Assembly: GCF_036346855.1 (NCBI RefSeq)
Contig: NZ_CP107841.1
Location: 558,001-622,000, forward strand
From: Streptomyces europaeiscabiei
GTDB lineage: Bacteria; Actinomycetota; Actinomycetes; Streptomycetales; Streptomycetaceae
Length of the DNA stretch: 64,000 bases
Direction: 5' to 3'
Of this stretch, positions 16,570 to 27,400 are shown in pieces. Each line of letters starts with the position of its first letter. The first letter of the stretch is position 1. Under the pieces are notes generated by a model. That model ran no database searches and was not told where the DNA came from. It worked only from the letters and a program-made list of their open reading frames with translations. The position numbers and the translations under genes are program-made.

Positions 16570-17610
16570 TCACAGCTCCGCGAGGCGTCGGCGGCGGACC
16601 AGCGCGATGAAGAAGGGGCCGCCGATGAAGGCCACGAGGATGCCCGCCTGGATCTCGGTCGGGCGGGCGATCAGCCGGCCTGCGATGTCGGCGGCCAGCA
16701 GGAGGCAGGGGGCGAGGACGGCCGACAGGGGCAGCAGCCAGCGGTGGTCCGGGCCGACGCCGGCCAGTTGGGCGAGGACGCGGGCGATGTGCGGGACGAC
16801 CAGGCCGACGAAGACGACGGGCCCGATGACGGCGACCGCTCCCCCGGTGAGCAGGGTGACGGCGATGACACCCTGGACGCGGACCAGGCCGAGCTTGAGG
16901 CCGAGCGACTTCGCCACGTCGTCGCCGAGGGCGAGGCTGTTGAGGGCCGGGGCGCAGGCGAGGGCGAGGATCGCGCCGACGGCCAGGAACGGCAGGACAC
17001 GCAGGAGAACCCCCTCGTCCTGGTTGGCGAGCGAGCCCGCGCTCCAGAAACGGTAGCGGTTGAGGGCGTCCGGGTCGGTGAGGGCGATGGCGCTGGTCAG
17101 CGAGAACAGCAGGGAGGTCACGGCGACGCCGGCCAGGGCGAGTTTGACCGGTGTGGAGCCGGACCGGCCGAGCCCGCCGAGGAGGTACACCAGGACGCTG
17201 GCGACGAACGCGCCGCCGAAGGCGAACCAGATGTAGCCGTACACCGATGCGATTCCGAGCACACCGACCGACAGGACGACCGCGAAGGCCGCGCCCGCGC
17301 TGACACCGAGGATGCCGGGGTCGGCGAGCGGATTGCGGGTCAGCGCCTGCATCAGCGCGCCCGAGAGGCCGAGGGCGGCGCCGGTGGCCAGGCCGAGGGC
17401 GGTGCGTGGCACACGCACGGACCAGATGACACTGTCGATACGGGAGTTGGGGGCGTCGCCGAGCAGGGTGTGCCACACCTGGTCGAGGGGGACGCCGAGC
17501 GCGCCGAACGCCATCGACAGGGCGCACAGTGTGAGCAGGGCCACGCCCGAGAGCGTCAGCAGCAGTGCCGCGCGGGGGCCTTTCGCCGCCCGGACCGTAG
17601 AGGTCCCCAC
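16570..17610 (-). CDS. FecCD-family siderophore permease (first permease gene)
   Basis: A 346-residue BtuC/FecCD permease, about ten helices. Signatures: VRVPRTALGLATGAALGLSGALMQ, NPLADPGILGVSAGAAFAVV, GDDVAKSLGLKLGLVRVQ (ATPase contact) and GPVVFVGLVVPHIAR. First gene of the import operon, starting with GTG 17610 behind a weak GAAG. The NRPS gene starts divergently about 200 bases away, and iron boxes lie between. Forms the membrane pore with the second permease; the binding protein for the system is encoded elsewhere in the cluster (37100-38167). Confidence 0.92.
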   Translation of the reverse strand: MGTSTVRAAKGPRAALLLTLSGVALLTLCALSMAFGALGVPLDQVWHTLLGDAPNSRIDSVIWSVRVPRTALGLATGAALGLSGALMQALTRNPLADPGILGVSAGAAFAVVLSVGVLGIASVYGYIWFAFGGAFVASVLVYLLGGLGRSGSTPVKLALAGVAVTSLLFSLTSAIALTDPDALNRYRFWSAGSLANQDEGVLLRVLPFLAVGAILALACAPALNSLALGDDVAKSLGLKLGLVRVQGVIAVTLLTGGAVAVIGPVVFVGLVVPHIARVLAQLAGVGPDHRWLLPLSAVLAPCLLLAADIAGRLIARPTEIQAGILVAFIGGPFFIALVRRRRLAEL

Positions 17611-17623
17611 GTCTTCAACTTTC

Positions 17624-17642
17624 TTTGATGAGGCTTGCCTTA
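17624..17642 (-). promoter_or_regulatory. Possible weak iron box before the import operon
   Basis: Reverse strand reads TAAGGCAAGCCTCATCAAA, matching the 19-bp iron-box consensus at 12 positions, 14 bases upstream of the permease GTG. Much weaker than the other boxes; the stronger box at 17732-17750 may serve both directions. Confidence 0.4.
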
Positions 17643-17731
17643 ACTGTAGGGCGAGCGCGGGTTGAACTGTAGGTCCTCCGTGGATCGCCGTCCCGCCCTC
17701 GGGGCAACTCCCACTATGAGCACCCTGTGAA

Positions 17732-17750
17732 TTAGGTAACCCTTACCTTA
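17732..17750. promoter_or_regulatory. Iron box between import operon and NRPS gene
   Basis: TTAGGTAACCCTTACCTTA, with palindromic AGGTAA/TTACCT arms centred at 17741; 14 of 19 matches to TTAGGTTAGGCTAACCTAA. It sits about 60-75 bases before the NRPS start and 120 bases before the divergent permease start, so it likely represses both under iron sufficiency. Confidence 0.85.
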
Positions 17751-17807
17751 GTATGTCGGCGACCCGGCTCAGAACCGGACCCCGACCTGGTGGGAAGGCT
17801 CACTGCT

Positions 17808-20800
17808 GTGTGCGGTACCGAGGAAGTCCTGGCCTATTGGCGGCGGCTGCTGACATCGCTGCCGCTCGAGATCTCACTGCCCGCCGATCGGCCCCACCCG
17901 CCGCAGCCGCTTCTCGAACGGGACACGCGCGCTCTGGCGGATGTTCCGGATGCCCCCGACGCCGTACGACTCGCGGCGTTCGTCGCCCTGCTGCACCGCT
18001 ACACCGGGGCGACGGACCTGACCGTGGGCCATGACGGGCTCCCGCTGCGGGTGTCCGTCGAGCACGAGCCGACGTTCGCCGAGTTGGTGCGTCGGGTGAC
18101 GCAGGCGCACGAGGAGGCGGAGACCAACCGGGTGCCGGTCGGGCTCCTGGTCGAGGAACTGCGGCCCCGGCCCACGCGCGGTGGCGGCCTGTTCTTCAAC
18201 ACGGCGTTCGCCACGGCCGCGCGGCCCGCCGGTGAGCTGCCCGCCCCGGTCGACGTGCTGCTCGAGGTGGGCGACGGCTCGGCACGGGCCTCGTACCACC
18301 CCGGCATCTTCGACGGTACGACGATCGAGCGGTTCCTCGGCCACTACCGCACGCTCCTCGCCGACGCGCTGGCCCGGCCCGGGACGCCGGTCGCCCGGCT
18401 GGATCTGATGAGCCCCGAGGAGTACCGCCAGGTCGTCCTCGACTGGAACGACACCGCGCACACGGTGCCGGCGGACACCTGGCCCGCGATGTTCGCCGAG
18501 CAGGTGCGGCAGCGGCCGGACTCCGTGGCACTGATCTTCGAGGACGAGGAACTCACCTACGCCGAGCTGGACGAGCGCGCGAACCGCCTGGCGCACGCGC
18601 TGATCGCGCGGGGTGCGGGCCCCGAGCGGATCATCGCCCTGGCGCTGCCGCGCTCCGCCGAGCTGATCGTCGCGGAGGTCGCCGTCCTGAAGTCGGGCGC
18701 CGCCTATCTGCCGATCGACCACGACTACCCGGCGGACCGGATCGCGTACATGCTGGGCGACGCGCGGCCCGTCTGCATGGTGACCACCGGGGAGACCGCG
18801 CGGGACCTCCCCGACCCGGTCGAGGGCATGACCCTCCTGGAGCTGGACTCGCCCGCCACGGCGGCCGAGTTGGCCGGGCGGCCGGCCCACGACCCCGCCG
18901 AGGCGGACCGCGGGGCGCCGCTCACCGTGCTGAACGCCGCCTATGTGATCTACACCTCGGGCTCGACGGGCCGGCCCAAGGGTGTGGCCCTCTCGCACGG
19001 CGGTGTGGCGAAGCTGGTGGCCACGCAGAGCGAGCGGTTCGGCATCGGCCCGCACAGCCGGGTGCTGCAGTTCGCCTCGCCGAGCTTCGACGTCGCCTTC
19101 TGGGACCTGTGCCTCGGGCTGCTGTCCGGCGGCCGGCTCGTCGTCGTCCCGGCGGAGCTGCGGGTGCCCGGCGCGCCGCTCGCCGACTACGCGAACGCGC
19201 ACGGCATCACCTTCATGATCCTGCCGCCCGCGCTGCTCGCCGCCATGCCCGACGACGTCCACCTCCCGCCGACCGCCACGCTGTTGGCGGGCACCGAGCG
19301 TGTCTCCCCCGAGCTGGTGGGGCGGTACGCGCGCGGGCGGATGATGTTCAACGCGTACGGCCCGACCGAGGCCACCACCAACTCCACGCTCGGGCTGTGC
19401 GATCCGGACATCCCGGCCGGGGCGATCGTCCCGATCGGCGTGCCCGACCCGGGGACCCGGGCGTACGTCCTGGACGCGTTCCTGCGGCCCGTTCCGGCCG
19501 GGGTCACCGGTGAGTTGTACCTGGGCGGCGCCGGCCTGGCCCGGGGCTATCTCGGGCGGCCGGACCTGACCGCCGAGCGGTTCGTCGCCGACCCGTTCGG
19601 GGAGCCCGGCGAGCGGCTCTACCGCACCGGTGACCTGGTCCGCTGGCGGGCCGACGGACGGCTGGAGTTCCTCGGGCGCGCCGACGCGCAGGTGAAGATC
19701 CGCGGCTTCCGTATCGAGCCGGGCGAGATCGAGTCGGTGCTGCGCGGCCACCCGGCCGTCGACCAGGTCACCGTGGTCGTCCGCGAGGACCGGCCCGGCG
19801 ACCGCCGCCTCGCCGCCTATGTCGTCCCCGCCCTCGACGCACCGCGCGACGCGGATCCGGACGCGCGGGTCGAGGAGTGGAAGGAGCTGCACGAACTCCT
19901 CTACGGGGCGGCCGGTTCCGAGGACTCCACCGATTCCGCCGACACCCACGACGGATCCGGTCTCCGCGAGAACTACGCCGGCTGGAACAGCATGTACGAC
20001 GGGACACCGATCCCCGTCGAGGAGATGCGCGAGTGGCGCGCCGCGACGGTCGAGCGTATCCGCGAACTCGGCACGAACCGAAGGGTGCTGGAGATCGGTG
20101 TCGGCAGCGGCCTGATCCTGTCCCGGATCGCGCCCGACTGCGAGGCCTACTGGGGCACCGACCTCTCGGCGGCGGCCGTCGCGGCGCTGCGCGCCCAGGT
20201 CGACAGCGATCCGGACCTCGCCGCGAAGGTCGAGCTGCGGGCCCGGCCCGCCCACGACACCGACGGGCTGCCGGCCGGGTACTTCGACACGGTCGTCATC
20301 AACTCGGTTGCCCAGTACTTCCCCGGCGGGGAGTACCTCGTCGACGTCCTGCGCCAGGTGTCGGGGCTGCTGGCCCCCGGCGGCCGGATCTTCGTCGGCG
20401 ACGTCCGCAACCTGCGGCTGCTGCGTACGCTGCGCGCGGCCGTGGAGACCCGGCGGGCGACCGGTGACGCGGGGGACGCAGAGGACAAGAGCACGCTGCG
20501 CACGGCCGTCGAGCAGTCGGTGCGCTGGGAGGGCGAACTCCTTCTCGACCCCGACTTCTTCGCCGGCCTCGACGGCTTCGACGCGGAGATCCGGATCAAG
20601 CGGGCCACACACCACAACGAGCTGAGCCGGTACCGCTACGACGTCGTGCTGCGCCCGGGGGCTCCGGCGGCCCCCCGGGAGCTGCCGGAGGCCGACTGGG
20701 CGGCGGTCGGCGGCCTCGGCGGACTGACGGAGCTGCTGGCCGGGCGGCCGGACGGGCTCCGCGTCACCGGTGTGCCCAACGCACGCCTCGCGGACGACCT

Positions 20801-21420
20801 GGCGGACCTGCGGCGGCTGGACGGCAGCAGCCGGGAGGCGTCCTCTGGAGCCGATCCGGAGGACGTGCACGCGCTGGCGGCGGAGCACGGCTACCGGGCG
20901 GCGCTCACCTGGAACGGGAACGCCGACGACGGGGCGTTCGACGCCGTGCTCGTCCTCGACGGGCCCTTCGGCCCGCTGTACCGGACGGCCGACGCCCATC
21001 CGCGCGCCAACCGGCCCGCGCCCTTCCGTGACGTCGGCGCGCTGATGCGGACGTTGCGCGGGCACGCCGCCGAGTGGCTGCCCGACTACATGGTCCCCTC
21101 GGCGTTCGTCCCGTTGCACGCCCTGCCGGTCACGCCCAGCGGCAAGATCGACGCGAGAGCGCTGCCCGCCCCGGACTACGCGAGCATGAGCTCCGGCCGC
21201 GCCCCGCGCACCACCCGCGAGAAACTGCTGTGCGCCTTGTACGCCGAGGTGCTCGGGCTCGACACCGTGACGGCCGAGGACGACTTCCTCGCGCTCGGCG
21301 GCGACAGCATCAGCGCCATCCAGCTCCTCATCCGGGCACGGGAGTCGGGCCTCAGGCTCACCACGCGTGAGGTGTTCCGGCACCGCACGGTCGAGGCGCT
21401 GGCGAAGGCCGCCGTCGAGC
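17808..21420 (+). other. NRPS module 1: C remnant, A, N-methyltransferase, carrier
   Basis: Residues 1-200 are only the C-terminal half of a condensation fold, without HHxxxDG, so this is a starter module. A1 (about 225-685) keeps [11 protein letters not shown] and the NAYGPTE loop; its pocket reads D-V-W-I-L-A-A-T-N, which I cannot assign. The SAM-dependent methyltransferase (motif [10 protein letters not shown] near 760) is inserted between A8 and A10, the usual place for N-methylation of the amino acid. Carrier motif LGGDSIS, Ser 1167. By analogy with coelichelin, N5-formyl-N5-hydroxyornithine is the likely starter. Confidence 0.85.
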
Positions 21421-24400
21421 GGGTCGCCGAGCACACCGCCGACGTCCCGCTCGTGGAGGTGGACGAGGCCGAACTCGCCGAGATCCAGGGCACGCGCCCG
21501 CTGCCGGTCGAGGAACTGCTGCCGCTCACCCCGCTCCAGCAGGGCTTCTTCTTCCACTCCCTCACCGGCGGCGCCGACGGGGACACGTATGTCGTCCAGC
21601 AGGTCCTGGACCTCACCGGACCCGTCGACGGCTCGGTGCTGCGCCGGGCCGCGCAAGGCCTCCTGGACCGGCACGCGCCGCTGCGGGCCGCCTTCCGCCA
21701 GCGCCCCGACGGCACCCCGGTGCAGATCGTCACGCGGGACGCAGAGCTGCCGTGGCGGGAGGTCGACCTGTCGTCGCAGGACGGGGAGGTCCGGGAGTCG
21801 CTGGGCGACGCGGTGGCCGCCGACGAGCGCGCCCGGGGCTTCGACCTGGCCGCGCCGCCCCTGTTGCGCTGCGCCCTGGTCCGGCTCGGCGAGGAGCGCA
21901 GCCGACTGATACTGACGTTCCATCACATCGTGGCGGACGGCTGGTCGTTGCCGGTACTGCACCGCGAACTGATGGCGTACTACGGCACCGACGCGCCCTC
22001 GCTTCCCGAAGTCGCCCCCTATCGCGGCTTCCTGCGCCGCCTGGCCGAGCAGGACCGCGACGCGGCCCGCGACGCCTGGCTCGACGCGCTCGCCGGACTG
22101 GACGAGCCGACGCGGCTCGTCGGCACTCCGGCCGACGCGGCTCCCGTACGGCCCGACCATGTGCGGGTGGAGCTGTCCGAGCGGACCACCGCGCGGCTCG
22201 CCGAGCGGGCCCGTGAGCACGGGGTCACCCTCGGAACGGTGGTGCAGGGCGCCTGGGGTCTGCTCCTCGGCAGGCTGACCGGCCGGGACGACGTGGTGTT
22301 CGGGACCACGGTCTCCGGGCGCGACGGCGAGGTCGAGGGCATCGCCTCGATGGTGGGCCTGTTCATCAACACCCTGCCGACCCGCTTCCGTTGGACCCCG
22401 CGCGAATCCCTCGGGGCGCTGCTCGTCCGGCTCCAGGAGGAGCAGGCCCGGCTGCTGGACCACCAGCACCTGGGCCTCGCCGAGATCCAGCGCCTCACCG
22501 GGCACGCGGGCTCCGGCGAACTCTTCGACACGCTCGTGGTGTTCGAGAACTACCCCGCCGAGACCGACCTCCGGGACGCCTCGGGCACCGTACGGATCAC
22601 CGGCGACTGCTTCCACGACGCCGTGCACTATCCCCTCGCCCTGGTCGTCAAGCCCGGCCGACGGCTCGACCTGCGGCTCAAGCACCACGCGGAACGCCTC
22701 GACGGCGACACCGTCCGTGCGCTCGGCGACCGCCTGGCCCGCGTCCTGGAGGCCATCGCCGAGACACCGGACCGCACGGCCGGCGCCGTCGAACTGCTCT
22801 CACCCGACGAGGCGCTGCGTGCCCGTCCCGCCGGGGAGGAACGCCTCGTACCGGCGACCACCCTGGCCGAAGGGTTCGCGGCGCAGGTCGCCCGGACGCC
22901 GGACGCGACGGCCGTCGTCTTCGAGGGCAAGCGGCTGAGCTACGCCGAACTGGACGCCTGCGCCGAGGCGTTGGCCGTACGGCTGCGCGGCCGGGGTGCC
23001 GGGCCGGGAACGTTCGTGGCGGTCGCCGTGCCGCGGTCGGCGGAGCTGATGGTGGCGCTGCTGGGCGTACTGAAGTCGGGTGCCGCCTATCTGCCGGTGG
23101 ACCTGGACTACCCGGCTGACCGGGTGACCCACATGCTGGCCGACTCGGGCGCCACGACGGTGGTCACGCTGTCGTCGACGGCCGACCGGCTGCCGCAGCC
23201 CCAGCCGTCGGAGCGGAACGTTCCTGCTACGCCTTCGGTGCTGCTGCTGGACGCCCCGGACGACGAGCCGGCAGCAAGCCCCGTCACCCTCGTCGCCGCC
23301 CGCCCCGACGACGCCGCCTACCTCATCTACACCTCCGGCTCCACCGGCCTCCCCAAGGGCGTCGTCGTCACCCACCGCGCCGTCGTGAACCGGCTCGCGT
23401 GGACGCAGGGCGAGTACGGGCTCGGCGCGGACGACCGGGTGCTGCAGAAGACGCCGTCCAGCTTCGACGTGTCCGTGTGGGAGTTCTTCTGGCCGCTCCT
23501 CGAAGGCGCGACCGTGGTGCTCGCCCGCCCGGACGGCCACCGCGACCCCGCCTACCTGGCCGGGCTCGTACGCGAACAGGCCGTCACGACCATGCACTTC
23601 GTGCCGTCGATGCTGGAGGCCTTCCTCCAGCACGACGAGGTCACCGGCGACCCCACGTGGTCGGCTTCGCTGCGCCGCGTGCTGAGCAGCGGTGAGGCGC
23701 TCCCGGTCGCCGCCGCGAGCCGCTGGCACGCGCTGACGGGCGTGCCGCTGCACAACCTGTACGGCCCGACCGAGGCGGCCGTCGACGTCACGTACCACCC
23801 GTACGCCTCCGACAAGGACCGGGGCGCGTCCGTGCCCATCGGGCGTCCCGTGTGGAACACCGGCCTGCGGGTCCTGGACGCCTGTCTGCGGTCCGTCCCC
23901 GACGGTGTCCCCGGCGAGCTGTACCTGACCGGTGTCCAGCTCGCCCGCGGCTACCACGCCCGCCCGGCGCTGACCGCCGAGCGCTTCACCGCCGACCCGT
24001 ACGGGCCTCCCGGCAGCCGCATGTACCGCACCGGTGACCTGGTCCGGCGCCGCGCGGACGGGGTCATCGAGTACCTGGGCCGTACGGACCGGCAGGTCAA
24101 GCTGCGCGGCAACCGGATCGAACTGGGCGAGATCGAGGCCGCGCTCGTACGCCTTCCGGAGGTCGCGCAGGCCGCCGTGACGGTACGGGACGACGCGCTC
24201 GTCGCCTATGTCGTGCCCAGCGGCGACGCCGACGTGACCGGCCTCCGCGAGACTCTGACCGATTCCCTCCCCTCGCCCATAGTTCCGAGTGCGTGGGTGG
24301 CCCTCGACGCACTTCCGCTCACCCCCAGCGGCAAGCTGGACCGGGCCGCGCTGCCCGCCCCGCAGGTCGTACGCGGCACCGTCACCCGTGCCCCGGGAAC

Positions 24401-27400
24401 CCCCCGGGAGCAGCTGCTCGTCGAGATCTTCGCGGCCGTGCTGAAGCTCGCGGAGGTCGGGGTCGACGACGACTTCTTCCTTCTCGGCGGGGACAGCATC
24501 AGCTCGATCGCCGTCTCCAGCCGGGCCCGCCGCGCGGGTCTGGCGATCGGCCCGCGCGACGTGTTCGAGCACCGCACCCCGGCGGCGCTCGCCGCGACGG
24601 CCGCCATCGAGGAGACGGCCACCGGGGACGCTCCTGTCGCGTCCGCGTTCGCGCTGACCGAGGAGGAGCGGGAGCGGGTCGAGCGGCTCGCCCCGGGCCG
24701 GATCGAGGACGTGTGGCCCCTCGCCCCGCTCCAGGAGGGCCTGTTCTTCCACTCGAACTTCGACGACAGCTCCCTGGACGTCTACACCGTCCACGAGTCC
24801 TTCGACTTCGCCGAACGCGTCGACGCCGAGCGGCTGTCGGCGGCCATGCGCACCCTGCTGGCCCGCAACCCCAGCCTGCGGGCCGGGTTCACGAGTGAAG
24901 GGCTGCGCCAGCCGGTGCAGTTCATCGTGCGGGACGCGGAGATCCCGCTGACCGAGGTGGATCTCGCGGGGCTCCCCGCGGCCGAACAGGACCGGCGGAT
25001 GCGGGAGTTGCTCGACGACTCGCGGTCCCGCCGCTTCGACCTCACCCACCCCCTGCTCTTCCGGATGCTGCTCGTCCGGCTCGGCGAGGAGCGCGGCGAC
25101 CGGCTGATCATCGGCCGGCATCTGATCCTGTGGGACGGCTGGTCGGCCTGGCTGTTCCTGGACCAGCTGTTCGCGCTGTACGAGAGCGGAGGCGATCCGG
25201 CGGGCCTCGCCCGTCCCGGCTCGTACCGCGACTACCTGACCTGGCTGGAGCGGCAGGACGACACCGAGGCCACCCGTGCGTGGCGTGCCGCCCTGTCCGG
25301 TTTCGAGGAGCCCACGCTGCTGGTGCCGGCCGCCTCCGACCGGGGGCAGGAGCCGGTGATCCCGGAGCAGCTGGACGCCGTGCTCGACGCGGCGGTGGCC
25401 GAGCGGCTGCGCGACATCGCGCGGAGCCACGGTCTGACGCTCAACACGGTGCTCAACGCAGCCTGGGGTCTGGTCCTGGCCGGTGCGACGGGCCGCAGCG
25501 ACATCGCGTTCGGTACGACGGTCGCCGGACGGCCCAGCGAGGTGCCCGACGTCGAGAACGTCATCGGCATGTTCCTCAACACCGTCCCCGCGCGCATCGC
25601 CTTCGACCCGCGTGAGCCGGTGCTCGCCCTGCTGCGCCGGATCCAGGGCGAGCGGCTTGAGGTCATGCCGTTCGAACACCTGGGCCTGGGTGTGCTCCAG
25701 GCCGAGTCGGGTCACCGACGGCTGTTCGACACCCTGTTCGTGCTGCGCAACGCCGACACCGACGAGCGGCTGGCCGAGCTGCGCGAACGGCACGGCGCGA
25801 CGGCCGTGGCCAACGTGGACGCCACGCACTACCCGGCGAACCTGGTGGTCACACCCGGCGAGAAGGTCAGGGCGACGCTCGCCTACCGGCCCGACGTGCT
25901 GGACGGCGCCTACGCGCAGCGCCTGTTGGACCGTTTCGTGCTGCTGGTGGGCCGGCTGGTGGCCGACCCGCACGCGCCCGTCGGCTCGCTGGACTCCCTG
26001 CTGCCCGCCGAGGCCGCCGCGCTCGCCCGTGAGGAGGCCGAGCGGCGGCAGCCCGTGCCGCACGAGACGGTCGCGGACATGCTGGCCGCGCAGGCCGCCC
26101 GCACCCCGGACGCGACCGCCCTGGTCTTCGGCGCGCAGACCCTGACGTACGCCGAACTCGACGCGCGCTGCGACCGCATGGCCCGGCTGCTGATCGGACG
26201 GGGCGCCGGACCCGAGAAGGTGATCGCGCTCGGGCTGCCGCGCTCGATCGACATGGTGGTGGCGCTGTTCGCGGTGCTGCGGACGGGTTCGGCTTATCTG
26301 CCGCTGGAGCTGGACCACCCGGCCGACCGGCTGTCGCTGATGCTGGCGGACGCCCGCCCGCTGCTCCTGCTGTCCACGGAGCGCGTGTCGGACACGCTGA
26401 CGGGCGACACGCCCCGCGTGCTGCTCGACGACCCGGCGGTGGCGGCCGAACTGGCGGCCCTCCCGGCCGATCCGGTGTCGGTGACCTTCAGCCTGGACCA
26501 CCCGGCGTACGTCATCTACACCTCGGGGTCGACGGGTCGTCCCAAGGGTGTCGTCACGCCGTACGTCGGTCTGACGAACATGCAGCTCAACCACCAGAAG
26601 GAGATCTTCGCCCCGGCGATCGCGTCGGCGGGCGGGCGGCGGCTGCGGATCGCGCACACCGTGTCGTTCGCGTTCGACATGTCGTGGGAGGAGCTGCTGT
26701 GGCTGGTCGAAGGGCATGAGGTCCATGTCTGCGACGAGGAGCTGCGGCGGGACGCGACCGCGCTGGTGGCGTACTGCGAGGAACACCGCGTCGACGTCGT
26801 CAACGTGACCCCGACCTACGCCCACCTCCTGCTGGAGGAGGGCCTGTTGGAGGGGCACCGGCCGCCGCTGGTGCTGCTCGGCGGCGAGGCCGTCACCGAG
26901 ACGGTGTGGAACACGCTGCGGGACACGGAGGGGACGTACGGCTACAACCTGTACGGCCCGACCGAGTACACGATCAACACGCTCGGCGGTGGTACGGAGG
27001 ACAGCGCCACCCCGACCGTGGGCAAGCCCATCCGCGCCACCCGGGCCCGTATCCTCGACACCTGGCTGCGGCCGGTGCCGGACGGTGTGGCGGGTGAGCT
27101 TTTCATCGCGGGTGTGGGTCTGGCGCGCGGTTACCTCGACCGGCCGGGCCTGACCGCCGAGCGGTTCGTGGCCGACCCGTACGGGCAGCCGGGCGAGCGC
27201 ATGTACCGCACCGGTGACCTCGTACGACGCCGCCAGGACGGCAACCTGGACTTCCTCGGCCGTACCGACGACCAGGTCAAGATCCGCGGCTACCGCGTGG
27301 AGCTGGGCGAGATCGAGACGGCTCTCGTCCAGCACCCCGAGGTGTCCCGGGCCGCCGTCGTCGCCCGGGACGACACCAACGCCCCCGGCACCAAGCGCCT

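Noticed and set aside
15313..17628. A 771-codon plus-strand frame across the permease genes
   Set aside because: Antisense to clear FecCD genes; product is Asp/Gly/Gln-rich low complexity with no family features.
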